From Pyrinomonadaceae bacterium (GTDB lineage Bacteria; Acidobacteriota; Blastocatellia; Pyrinomonadales; Pyrinomonadaceae): a DNA stretch of 8,506 nucleotides. Shown piece by piece: positions 1 through 6,190 of this stretch. The translations under genes and the position numbers were made by a program. Under the pieces are notes generated by a model, which was given only the letters and a program-made list of their open reading frames with translations, was not told where the DNA came from and did no database searches. Numbering within the stretch: the first letter of the stretch is position 1; the number at the start of each line of letters is the position of its first letter. The stretch covers positions 1 to 8,506 of the forward strand of contig JACMLC010000672.1 in assembly GCA_014379795.1 (NCBI GenBank), written 5' to 3'.

Positions 1-59
1 CCGCGCGCAATCGCTGCAAGGAGTTCATTGTCAGATGTTTGTGCCGGGGTGGGTTGCAA
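1..59 (-). CDS. Possible 5' fragment of a leftward ORF, ECF-sigma-like N-terminus (very tentative)
   Basis: On the minus strand one frame stays open from a TGA at 86-84 to the left edge. If it starts at the TTG at 59-57, it gives LQPTPAQTSDNELLAAIAR. The segment SDNELLAAIAR resembles the N-terminal 'DEELLxxIARGD' pattern common in ECF sigma-70 factors. The fragment is only 19 residues, has no ATG start and shows no convincing ribosome site, so the resemblance may be chance. It would lie downstream of fbaB on the same strand. The left flank is needed to decide. Confidence 0.15.
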   Translation of the reverse strand, partial: MQPTPAQTSDNELLAAIAR

Positions 60-70
60 TGGAAAAGTCT

Positions 71-138
71 CAAGTTCCAAGTCTCAAGTCCCAAGTCAAA
101 GACATTTTCTTAACTTGGGACTTGAGACTTGGGACTTG
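71..138. repeat. Heptad CAAGTCY inverted repeat (26-nt arms, 16-nt loop)
   Basis: The left arm (71-96) and right arm (113-138) are reverse complements at 25 of 26 positions; the only mismatch is 76/133. The inner 20 pairs (77-96 with 113-132) are perfect and the loop is 97-112. Each arm is a tandem array of a 7-nt unit, read on the plus strand as CAAGTTC, CAAGTCT, CAAGTCC, CAAGTCA on the left and as the complementary GACTTGR units on the right. The hairpin begins about 10 nt past the fbaB stop, so it could protect or end the fbaB transcript. Only a short T run (ACTTTTCC) follows it on that strand, so it is a weak terminator candidate. It is more likely a dispersed genomic repeat. Confidence 0.85.
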
Positions 139-147
139 GGTCTGATG

Positions 148-1245
148 TTAGGCGACCGTGATTTCTTCCGATAGATAGACATCCTGAATCGCGTTCAGGA
201 GCGCGACGCCTTCGTTCATCGGGCGTTGGAAAGCCTTGCGCCCGGAAATGAGTCCCATGCCGCCGCCGCGCTTGTTGATGACCGCTGTGCGTACCGCTTC
301 GGCCATGTCCGATGCGCCCTTTGATTCGCCGCCGGAGTTAATTAGTCCGCAACGACCCATGTAACAGTTGGCGACCTGATAGCGCACGAGGTCAATCGGA
401 TTATCGCTTGTCAGATTTTCATAAATGCGCTTGTGCGACTTGCCGTAAGAGCCTTCTTTGTTGAGAGAGGTGTACCCGCCGTTACGCTCCGGCAATTTCT
501 GCTTGATGATGTCCGCCTGAATCGTGACGCCCAAATGATTCGCCTGACCCGTCAGGTCAGCCGCCGCGTGCATGTCTCCGTCCGCGTTTTTGAACTTGGA
601 GTTGCGCAGGTAACACCAGAGAATCGTTGCCATGCCAAGCTCGTGCGCGTAAGCGAACGACTGGCTGATCTCCGTTATCTGCCGCGTGGATTCGTCCGAG
701 CCGAAGTAGATGGTCGCGCCCACCGCGACCGCGCCCATGTCGCGCGCCTGATCCACCGTGCCGAATAAGACCTGATCGAACTTGTTCGGATAAGTCAAAA
801 GCTCGTTATGATTGATCTTCACGATAAAAGGAATTTTGTGCGCGAACTTGCGCGCCACCACGCCGAGCACGCCAAAGGTCGAGGCGACAGCGTTGCAGCC
901 GCCTTCCATTGCTAAACGGACGATGTTTTCGGGGTCGAAATACTGTGGATTCGGAGCAAAAGACGCTCCTGCGGAATGCTCTATGCCCTGATCTACGGGC
1001 AAGATAGAGAGATAACCCGTGCCTGCCAGCCTGCCGTTGTCAAAAAGCGTCTGAATTGAGCGCATAACGGACGGATTGCGATCCGACTGCGCCCAGACGC
1101 GGTCAACGAAATCCGGCCCCGGCAGTTGAATCTGGTCTTTCGGGATAGTATTCGACGTGTAATCGAGAATCGTGCGCGCGTCTGCTCCTAACAATTCTTC
1201 AATACTGCCTAGCGACGCGGCTTCGCGTTTAAGTTCGGTAGCCAT
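148..1245 (-). CDS. fbaB: Class I fructose-bisphosphate aldolase, FbaB/DhnA type
   Basis: This 365-residue cytosolic enzyme cleaves fructose 1,6-bisphosphate to dihydroxyacetone phosphate and glyceraldehyde 3-phosphate through a Schiff-base lysine, or runs the reverse reaction in gluconeogenesis. It matches remembered E. coli FbaB along its length: GRLAGTGYLSILPVDQG (71-87), EHSAGASFA (89-97), GAVAVGATIYFGS (171-183), DLTGQANHL (230-238), NPIDLVRYQ (282-290), NCYMGR (293-298), GLINSGG (300-306) and AVINKRGGGMGLISGRKAF (321-339). The probable Schiff-base lysine is K248 in ADIIKQK. The length is slightly above the roughly 350 residues of E. coli FbaB; the excess lies at the N-terminus and near 262-272. 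The ATG at 1245 is chosen because AGGAGG (1263-1258) lies 12 nt upstream and family homology begins soon after. An ATG at 1314 would add 23 residues without similarity and would sit almost at the predicted transcription start. The gene appears monocistronic. Confidence 0.96.
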   Translation of the reverse strand: MATELKREAASLGSIEELLGADARTILDYTSNTIPKDQIQLPGPDFVDRVWAQSDRNPSVMRSIQTLFDNGRLAGTGYLSILPVDQGIEHSAGASFAPNPQYFDPENIVRLAMEGGCNAVASTFGVLGVVARKFAHKIPFIVKINHNELLTYPNKFDQVLFGTVDQARDMGAVAVGATIYFGSDESTRQITEISQSFAYAHELGMATILWCYLRNSKFKNADGDMHAAADLTGQANHLGVTIQADIIKQKLPERNGGYTSLNKEGSYGKSHKRIYENLTSDNPIDLVRYQVANCYMGRCGLINSGGESKGASDMAEAVRTAVINKRGGGMGLISGRKAFQRPMNEGVALLNAIQDVYLSEEITVA

Positions 1246-1257
1246 TTGTCTCTCTCT

Positions 1258-1263
1258 CCTCCT
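1258..1263 (-). promoter_or_regulatory. Ribosome binding site of fbaB
   Basis: A perfect AGGAGG on the minus strand is followed by a purine-rich GAGAGAGAGACAA run and the ATG at 1245. The 12-nt spacing is slightly long, but the overlapping GGAGAG gives closer pairing options. It decides the start codon in favour of 1245 over 1314. Confidence 0.75.
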
Positions 1264-1327
1264 GCTCTGAAGACAGGTTCGCGTAAAATTTTCTTGCTTG
1301 ATACTAGAGGGCATTAACGAGGCGCGG

Positions 1328-1336
1328 ATTATATCA
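1328..1336 (-). promoter_or_regulatory. Extended -10 promoter of fbaB
   Basis: The minus strand reads TGATATAAT (1336 to 1328): a perfect sigma-70 -10 hexamer TATAAT preceded by the TGn extension. No good -35 lies at 16-18 nt; the sequence there is AT-rich (CAATTA region), as allowed for extended -10 promoters. Transcription would begin near 1321, giving a leader of about 75 nt before the start at 1245. Confidence 0.55.
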
Positions 1337-1468
1337 CAGGAAGCGGCGATTAATTGAGCAATAAAGCGATCAGGTCGCAGGTCAGGTTAAGTTGTGAGCC
1401 TCAAGTTGTCTCTTCATTCATCTCTAAATTGACCTGCTGGTGTTGTGTCATCAAAGTTCTTGGGCTTC

Positions 1469-1596
1469 TTGAATTGCCACTAGCTTTAGCTAGTGGATAG
1501 AATTGCAGAAGTTCCCGGCTTTAGCCGAAATGATTCGGCTAAAGCCGACGCTTTTTTGCTCTCTTGTTCCACTAGCTGAAGCTAGTGGCAATTCAA
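1469..1596. repeat. Nested palindromic element (REP/BIME- or MITE-like), 128 bp
   Basis: The outer arms 1469-1497 and 1568-1596 are reverse complements at 28 of 29 positions (mismatch in the centre of each arm, TTTAG against TTCAG). Each arm starts or ends with TTGAATTG/CAATTCAA and contains its own palindrome, CCACTAGCT-2 nt-AGCTAGTGG (1477-1496 and 1569-1588). A third perfect hairpin lies between them (1516-1547). The whole can fold either as three hairpins or as one long cruciform. No coding sequence and no clear target-site duplication are present (left flank GGGCTTC, right flank ATAACTT). The architecture resembles REP/BIME repeats mobilised by REP-associated tyrosine transposases, or a small non-autonomous element. 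No transposase is in the window. Confidence 0.8.
1516..1547. repeat. Central 14-bp perfect hairpin of the nested element
   Basis: CGGCTTTAGCCGAA (1516-1529) pairs perfectly with 1534-1547 around the loop ATGA. Each half also contains the small palindrome CGGCT-TT-AGCCG or its complement, sharing the GCTTTAGC core with the outer arms. Six T residues (1552-1557) follow after ACGC, giving a terminator-like look on the plus strand, but no gene is transcribed into it from the left. It is best read as part of the repeat. Confidence 0.8.
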
Positions 1597-1606
1597 ATAA
1601 CTTTCA

Positions 1607-1625
1607 TTACACTGCACTTGTGTAA
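1607..1625. promoter_or_regulatory. Short dyad TTACAC-N7-GTGTAA, possible operator
   Basis: A 6+6 bp inverted repeat with a 7-nt spacer lies just right of the palindromic element, in the divergent intergenic region. Its size and spacing fit a dimeric regulator site, but a dyad this short may occur by chance and it lies about 300 bp from the nearest rightward start codon. Confidence 0.15.
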
Positions 1626-1764
1626 GGTTGATTACTTTCAATTTATGGCGGCGCGAGGGAAGTGCGGCAGCAGTTAAAAAAATTACATGCCAGCCATCCT
1701 TTTCCCTTGTAAACGCTTCAAACAGCGTCTGACTGAAGCGCCTAGAAATCCGGCTCAAATTCAC

Positions 1765-1794
1765 TTGCGTCAATTGTTTGAAATATCATAAAAT
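1765..1794 (+). promoter_or_regulatory. Candidate sigma-70 promoter for the DUF3857 pair
   Basis: TTGCGT (1765-1770) and TAAAAT (1789-1794) are spaced by 18 nt, 4 and 5 matches respectively to the consensus hexamers. Transcription would start near 1801, leaving a leader of about 120 nt before the ATG at 1921. The ribosome site there is poor: GAAAGG (1903-1908) lies 12 nt from the start. Confidence 0.3.
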
Positions 1795-1920
1795 CTGCCG
1801 TCGCTCACACACCTGTGGCGTTGGCTTTCCAGACGACGCTGCTTAATCTTTAACCCCCGTTATTCAACCCGAAGTATTCCTTCGTATTAGCTTCAACTGT
1901 TTGAAAGGTTTTTTAAAGTC

Positions 1921-3924
1921 ATGAAGTTCTCTCATCCCCTTGCGACTTTAGTTGCCCCCGTCCTGCTTTTGATACTTTTGGCCGCCCCGTCCGTGCTGGC
2001 CTTCAAAGATGAGGAATGGAGGCCGATTGACCCGGCGCATCTGGCGCTGAAAACGCCCGTTGTCGAAAAGGACGCTGATGCGGAAGTCATTTTCTGGGAG
2101 GTGCGGATTGATGACGGCGAGCGGGGTGAGCTGGAAGAAAGCCACTACGTACGCGTCAAGATTTTCACAGAGCGCGGCAAAGAGTTATATAGCAAAATAG
2201 AGATTCCTTTTTTCAACTTTACCAAAATCAAAGACCTCGCCGCGCGCACGATCAAGGCAGACGGCGCCATTATCGAGCTCAAGAAGGAAGATATCTTCGA
2301 GCAGACCAAAGTCCAGATCAGCGGTCTCAAATTAAAACATAAATCTTTCGCCGTGCCGGGCATCGAGCCGGGCGTAATTATCGAGTACCGCTGGCGCGAA
2401 GTGGTGGACGGCGGGGGGGGCGGTCGCTTTCAGCTGAACTTCCAGCGAGAGATTCCCGTCCAGAACGTGACTTATTACGTCAAACCGTTTTCCGGTATCT
2501 ACGGCATGCGCTATATGCCTTTCCAGGTGCCGGACTCAGTCAGGTTTACCAAAGATAAGGATGGGTTTCACAAAATCTCGATGAGCAATGTTCCGGCATT
2601 CCGCGAAGAGCCACGCATGCCGCCGAGGAATCAGGTTCGTCCATGGATTTTGATCTACTATTCGTCCAACGTGAGCCAGTCGCCCGCCTCTTACTGGCGA
2701 AATTTGGGGCAACGGTATCATGAATTTTTCAAGGAGTGGACCAAAGTCAATGACGATGTGCGCAAAGCCGCAACTCAGATTATGGGCGACGCTGCCACCC
2801 CGGAACAGAAACTTGACCGGCTTCTGGAATACTGCCGCACGAAAATCAAAAACGTTTCCGATGATGCTTCCGGGCTGACGCCGGAAGAGCGGAAAAAGGT
2901 CAAAGATAATAAGAAGCCTTCCGACACGCTCAAGCGCGGCGTCGCCGACGGGGGTGAGATTAATATGGTGTTCGCCGCACTGGCGTCTGCTGCCGGATTT
3001 GAGACGCGCCTCGCTTTTGTCGGCGACCGCAGCGACATCTTCTTTGACCCGAGCTTCGCCAACGCTTCCTTTATCAGTCCTTCGGTCATTGCCGTGCGCG
3101 TCGGCAGCCAGTGGCGTTTCTACTCCCCGGGCTATAACTACGTGCCAGCCGGAATGCTGCGCTGGCAGCAAGAAGGCCAGCAAGCGCTGCTTGCGGATGA
3201 AACTGAGCCTGCGTGGGTCAAGACGCCGATCTCGGCTCCGCAGTTGTCTCTGGAAAAGCGCACAGCCAAGCTGCGCCTTGACGAGGACGGCACGCTCGAA
3301 GGCGATGTGCGGATCGAATACACAGGCCAGTTTGCGATTGAAAGAAAAGAGTATAACGACGATGAATCGCCTGCCGAGCGCGAAGAAATACTGCGCAAGA
3401 TAGTCAAAAATCGGATGGATACGGCGGAGGTCACAAACATCCGCGTCGAGAATGTACAAGACCCCGCCAAGCCTTTCGTCTACGAATATCATATTCGCAT
3501 TCCCGGTTACGCGCAGCGCACGGGCAAGCGTGTCTTTCTGCAACCCGCTTTCTTCCATCGCGGCATTCCGGCTCTCTTCACGCAGAGCCAGCGCCAGCAT
3601 AGTATCTATTTCCACTATCCATGGTCTGAGGAAGACGAAGTGACTATCGAGCTGCCCGCCGGATATTCGTTGGATAGCCCGGATGCGCCCGCTCCGTTTC
3701 GTTCGGAGAAGGTCAGCGATTACAAAGCCACCATCGGCATTTCCAAAGACCAGCGCACTCTGGTTTACAAGCGTTCGTTCTACTTTGGCGACAATGAGGC
3801 CATCCTGTTCCCCCCCAACATGTACCAGCCGTTGAGGAACTATTTCGACAGGGTTTATAAGGCCGACAATCACACGATTACGCTTAAGCAGGGCGCAGCG
3901 ACGGCGCAGGCTCCGGCAAAATAA
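1921..3924 (+). CDS. Exported DUF3857/transglutaminase-like protein with degenerate catalytic triad
   Basis: This 667-residue protein has a Sec signal peptide (hydrophobic segment about 7-23, likely cleavage after VLA at 25-27), so it acts in the periplasm or at the envelope. Residues about 45-240 fit the DUF3857 domain, including KDLAARTIKADGAIIELKKE (104-123) and FAVPGIEPGVIIEYRW (143-158). Residues about 290-415 fit a transglutaminase-like core (KLDRLLEYCRTKIKNV, then GVADGGEINMVFAALASAAG at 340-359). Against the downstream paralogue the catalytic Cys aligns with Asp343 or Gly344, the His with Pro387 in SPSVIAV, and the Asp with Tyr401/Ser402 in WRFYSPG, so the triad appears lost. The C-terminal part (about 440-650) is a beta-rich region ending in an aromatic YQPLRNYFDRVYKADN. 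A G8 tract (2413-2420) encodes glycines 164-168. It is probably co-transcribed with the next gene. Its exact role is unknown; a non-catalytic binding or partner role is inferred. Confidence 0.85.
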   Translation: MKFSHPLATLVAPVLLLILLAAPSVLAFKDEEWRPIDPAHLALKTPVVEKDADAEVIFWEVRIDDGERGELEESHYVRVKIFTERGKELYSKIEIPFFNFTKIKDLAARTIKADGAIIELKKEDIFEQTKVQISGLKLKHKSFAVPGIEPGVIIEYRWREVVDGGGGGRFQLNFQREIPVQNVTYYVKPFSGIYGMRYMPFQVPDSVRFTKDKDGFHKISMSNVPAFREEPRMPPRNQVRPWILIYYSSNVSQSPASYWRNLGQRYHEFFKEWTKVNDDVRKAATQIMGDAATPEQKLDRLLEYCRTKIKNVSDDASGLTPEERKKVKDNKKPSDTLKRGVADGGEINMVFAALASAAGFETRLAFVGDRSDIFFDPSFANASFISPSVIAVRVGSQWRFYSPGYNYVPAGMLRWQQEGQQALLADETEPAWVKTPISAPQLSLEKRTAKLRLDEDGTLEGDVRIEYTGQFAIERKEYNDDESPAEREEILRKIVKNRMDTAEVTNIRVENVQDPAKPFVYEYHIRIPGYAQRTGKRVFLQPAFFHRGIPALFTQSQRQHSIYFHYPWSEEDEVTIELPAGYSLDSPDAPAPFRSEKVSDYKATIGISKDQRTLVYKRSFYFGDNEAILFPPNMYQPLRNYFDRVYKADNHTITLKQGAATAQAPAK

Positions 3925-3993
3925 ATCGTTCGCTTTGATCTATCTTCAGATAACCATGAGTTTTTATGCGCCGCCTTTGAGGGCGCACGTCAT

Positions 3994-3998
3994 AGAGG
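3994..3998 (+). promoter_or_regulatory. Ribosome binding site of the second DUF3857 gene
   Basis: AGAGG lies 9 nt before the ATG at 4008, within the 83-nt gap between the two paralogues. A small hairpin (TGCGCC at 3967-3972 with GGCGCA at 3982-3987) sits just before it, without a T run, so it is not a terminator. Read-through from the first gene is expected. Confidence 0.6.
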
Positions 3999-4007
3999 TA
4001 AAAAATA

Positions 4008-5981
4008 ATGCTTTATCGCTCCCTTCTATTTTGTTTTCTGCTCATAGCAGCCGCCGCCCCCGCGTTGGCCGTGGGCGACGATGCCCCCGATTGGCTGCAA
4101 CAGGCTGCTGCCGCTAAACCCCCGGCCTATGATAAAGATGTGCCGGCGGTTGTCCTGCATCAGGAGCAGGTCGTCAAGCTAGATAGTGATGGTCGCCTGA
4201 CGACCACCACGACCTATGCCGTGCGCATCTTAACGCGCGAAGGGCGTGCGTATGCAGAGGCCGTAGAGACGTACCTGACCAACGCCGGAAAGGTAAAAGA
4301 AATCCGCGCTTGGCTGATTCGTCCCAATGGCGAGGTAAAAAAATACGGGAAAGATCAAGTCATAGATAGGATGTGTAATCCGCTCGATATTTATGATGAA
4401 TGCCGTGCCAAATTGATAGACGCAACGCTTGATGCAGATGCCGGGATGATCTTCGGCTACCAGTCAAGCTCAGAAGAACAACCTCTTTTCAGTCAGGAGA
4501 GATGGGTCTTTCAGAGCCGTCTGCCGACGCTCGTTTCGCGTTATACGCTCTCACTCCCGTCGAATTGGCAGGCGTCAAGCATCACCTTTAATCATCCCAA
4601 CGTGGCGCCGGTCGTCAGCGGCTCAACCTACACTTGGGAGCTGCGGAATCTTCCGCCCATCGTCCCGGAATCAGCCAGCCCGGTAGTCACTAATCTGGCT
4701 CCGCGTCTGGCTGTCAAATATTCTCCGGCGGAAGGCTCTTCTGCGCAGGCTCGCACCAGATCATTTGATAATTGGGTAGAGGTTTCCCGGTGGGCGACCG
4801 AGCTGCATGACCCGCAGGCCGTCCCCAACGAAGCGATTATCGCCAAAACGCTCCAACTCACAGCGGGCGCCAAGACCGAGCTGGATAAGATTCGCGCGGT
4901 TGGCCGCTTTGTGCAGGAATTACAATATATTTCGATTGATGTAGGGGTCGGGCGCGGCAACGGCTTTCGCCCGCATTCCGCCGCACAGGCGTTTGCCAAG
5001 CTCTATGGCGATTGCAAGGATAAAGCGAACCTGATGCGGACGATGCTCAAGACCATCAACATCACGGCTTATCCGGTTGTCATTTTTTCAGGTGATCGTA
5101 CCTTTGTCCGTGAAGAATGGGCTTCGCCGACCCAGTTCAATCATGTCATCATCGCCGTCAAGGTGAGCGACGAGACGCAGGCGGCCACTGTCATTACCCA
5201 TCCCAAGCTCGGACGCCTGCTAATCTTCGATGCCACTGATGACAACACGCCGGTCGGAGATTTGCCGGATCATGAGCAGGGCAGCTTGGCCTTGCTCGTC
5301 GCCGGAGACGACGGCGCGCTGATGCGCATGCCGATTACGTCGCCGGAGGCAAACCTGCTCGACCGCCAGTCCGAAGTCATGATGGATGCAGATGGCGCGA
5401 TCACCGTGACCGTGAGCGACCGTGCGGTAGGCCAGAAGGCCGCTGATTTTCGACGCGTCTTTCGTAGTCTCTCGCGTCCAGAGTACACGGGCATGATCGA
5501 AACATGGGTGGCTCGTGGCGCGAATGGCGCGAAAGTGTCAAAAGTCAATCCGACCGATAGCCACACGGAAGGCCGCTTTGTACTGGATATCGAATTCACC
5601 GCCCGCAACTACGCGCAGTTGATGCAGGATAAACTGCTTGTCTTTCGGCCTGCGATCTTCGGGCAGATGCGAACGCTATCTTTGACCGAAGCCAAACGCA
5701 ACCATCCTATCGTGCTTGAAGCTGAGGCTTATAAGGACACCGTGCGCATCAAGCTACCAGCAGGCTTTGTGGTTGACGAGATGCCCGATGCCATGAAGCT
5801 GGAAACCAGCTTCGGCACCTTCTCAGCCACATACGAAGTCAAGGACGGCTATCTTGTCTTCACGCGTAACCTGATTCAACGCACCGCGACGATTCCCGTC
5901 GAAGACTATGCCAAGGTGAAAAACTTCTACGCGGGCATGCGCGTCGCCGAACAGGCTCCGGTCGTGCTGGTGAAAAAATAA
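4008..5981 (+). CDS. Exported DUF3857 protein with intact transglutaminase-like domain
   Basis: This 657-residue protein has a signal peptide (hydrophobic about 5-18, cleavage after ALA at 19-21). The DUF3857 domain covers about 45-230 (TTTTYAVRILTREGRAY, then IRAWLIRPNGEVKKYGKDQV). The transglutaminase-like (papain-fold) core lies at about 290-420. All three catalytic residues are visible: Cys336 in LYGDCKDKANLMRTML, His379 in FNHVIIAVKV and Asp408 in LLIFDATDDNTPVGDLP. Members of this fold act on amide bonds, as proteases, amidases or cross-linkers; the substrate here is unknown. The 430-657 region is beta-rich and ends in DYAKVKNFYAGM (633-644), the counterpart of the aromatic C-terminus of the upstream paralogue. 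Cys123 and Cys132 could form a disulfide in the periplasm. Similarity to the upstream gene is in domain order rather than close sequence, so the duplication is old. A strong terminator follows. Confidence 0.9.
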   Translation: MLYRSLLFCFLLIAAAAPALAVGDDAPDWLQQAAAAKPPAYDKDVPAVVLHQEQVVKLDSDGRLTTTTTYAVRILTREGRAYAEAVETYLTNAGKVKEIRAWLIRPNGEVKKYGKDQVIDRMCNPLDIYDECRAKLIDATLDADAGMIFGYQSSSEEQPLFSQERWVFQSRLPTLVSRYTLSLPSNWQASSITFNHPNVAPVVSGSTYTWELRNLPPIVPESASPVVTNLAPRLAVKYSPAEGSSAQARTRSFDNWVEVSRWATELHDPQAVPNEAIIAKTLQLTAGAKTELDKIRAVGRFVQELQYISIDVGVGRGNGFRPHSAAQAFAKLYGDCKDKANLMRTMLKTINITAYPVVIFSGDRTFVREEWASPTQFNHVIIAVKVSDETQAATVITHPKLGRLLIFDATDDNTPVGDLPDHEQGSLALLVAGDDGALMRMPITSPEANLLDRQSEVMMDADGAITVTVSDRAVGQKAADFRRVFRSLSRPEYTGMIETWVARGANGAKVSKVNPTDSHTEGRFVLDIEFTARNYAQLMQDKLLVFRPAIFGQMRTLSLTEAKRNHPIVLEAEAYKDTVRIKLPAGFVVDEMPDAMKLETSFGTFSATYEVKDGYLVFTRNLIQRTATIPVEDYAKVKNFYAGMRVAEQAPVVLVKK

Positions 5982-6009
5982 CCGCTTCTCGAAAGCTGAG
6001 ACATGCGAT

Positions 6010-6050
6010 GGGTCATGCCTGTGCTAATCAGGCATGACCCGTTTTTTTTT
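6010..6050 (+). terminator. Rho-independent terminator of the DUF3857 pair
   Basis: A perfect 12-bp stem, GGGTCATGCCTG (6010-6021) with its complement (6029-6040), encloses a 7-nt loop and is followed by G and nine T residues (6042-6050). It starts 28 nt past the stop codon at 5981. The reverse strand lacks a matching T run on the other side, so it works rightward only. It separates the DUF3857 unit from the glycosyltransferase unit. Confidence 0.93.
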
Positions 6051-6109
6051 CGGCAGGCAGCGACAAGTAAAATCCGTGCGAAGCCTCGATAGCATTATCT
6101 TCATCAGTG

Positions 6110-6137
6110 TTGCTCGGCTTCCATGTGTGGTTAAATT
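6110..6137 (+). promoter_or_regulatory. Candidate promoter of the glycosyltransferase gene
   Basis: TTGCTC (6110-6115) and TAAATT (6132-6137) are spaced by 16 nt in the AT-richer gap between the terminator and the ATG at 6191. A promoter is expected here because the terminator isolates the next gene. The match is only moderate. Confidence 0.3.
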
Positions 6138-6190
6138 ACCTTTCGCACGAAATATCCGGCTGCACAAATTTTTGATCGCTAAAAGAGCAT

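Larger units (their letters stand above)
1246..1920. other. Divergent intergenic region between fbaB and the DUF3857 pair
   Basis: This 675-bp stretch separates two divergent transcription units. It holds the fbaB leader and promoter on the left, the nested palindromic element 1469-1596 in the middle, and the probable leader and promoter of the DUF3857 pair on the right. Positions 1337-1468 and 1626-1764 show nothing I can assign. A short leftward frame (1773-1582) starts at TTG, has no ribosome site and ends inside the palindromic repeat, so I do not call it a gene. Confidence 0.7.

Noticed and set aside
1516..1557. Central hairpin plus T6 as an intrinsic terminator
   Set aside because: No rightward gene lies upstream (fbaB is transcribed leftward, away from it), the T run is offset by four bases, and the hairpin is clearly one module of the nested repeat.
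1469..1596. Complete insertion sequence
   Set aside because: At 128 bp it has no transposase frame and no clear target-site duplication; only a non-autonomous or REP-like element is supported.
1582..1773. Leftward 63-codon frame in the intergenic region
   Set aside because: It begins with TTG, has no ribosome site, ends within the palindromic repeat and shows no recognisable protein features.
2413..2420. G8 tract inside the first DUF3857 gene as a phase-variation site
   Set aside because: It encodes a run of glycines in an intact frame, and a single tract of eight without promoter context or a surface-antigen family is weak evidence. A C7 tract near 3810-3816 was judged the same way.
2536..3873. 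Long leftward open frame of 445 codons antisense to the first DUF3857 gene
   Set aside because: The plus-strand frame has a signal peptide, domain structure and ordinary codon use; the antisense frame shows no domain pattern and is a by-product of GC-rich coding DNA.
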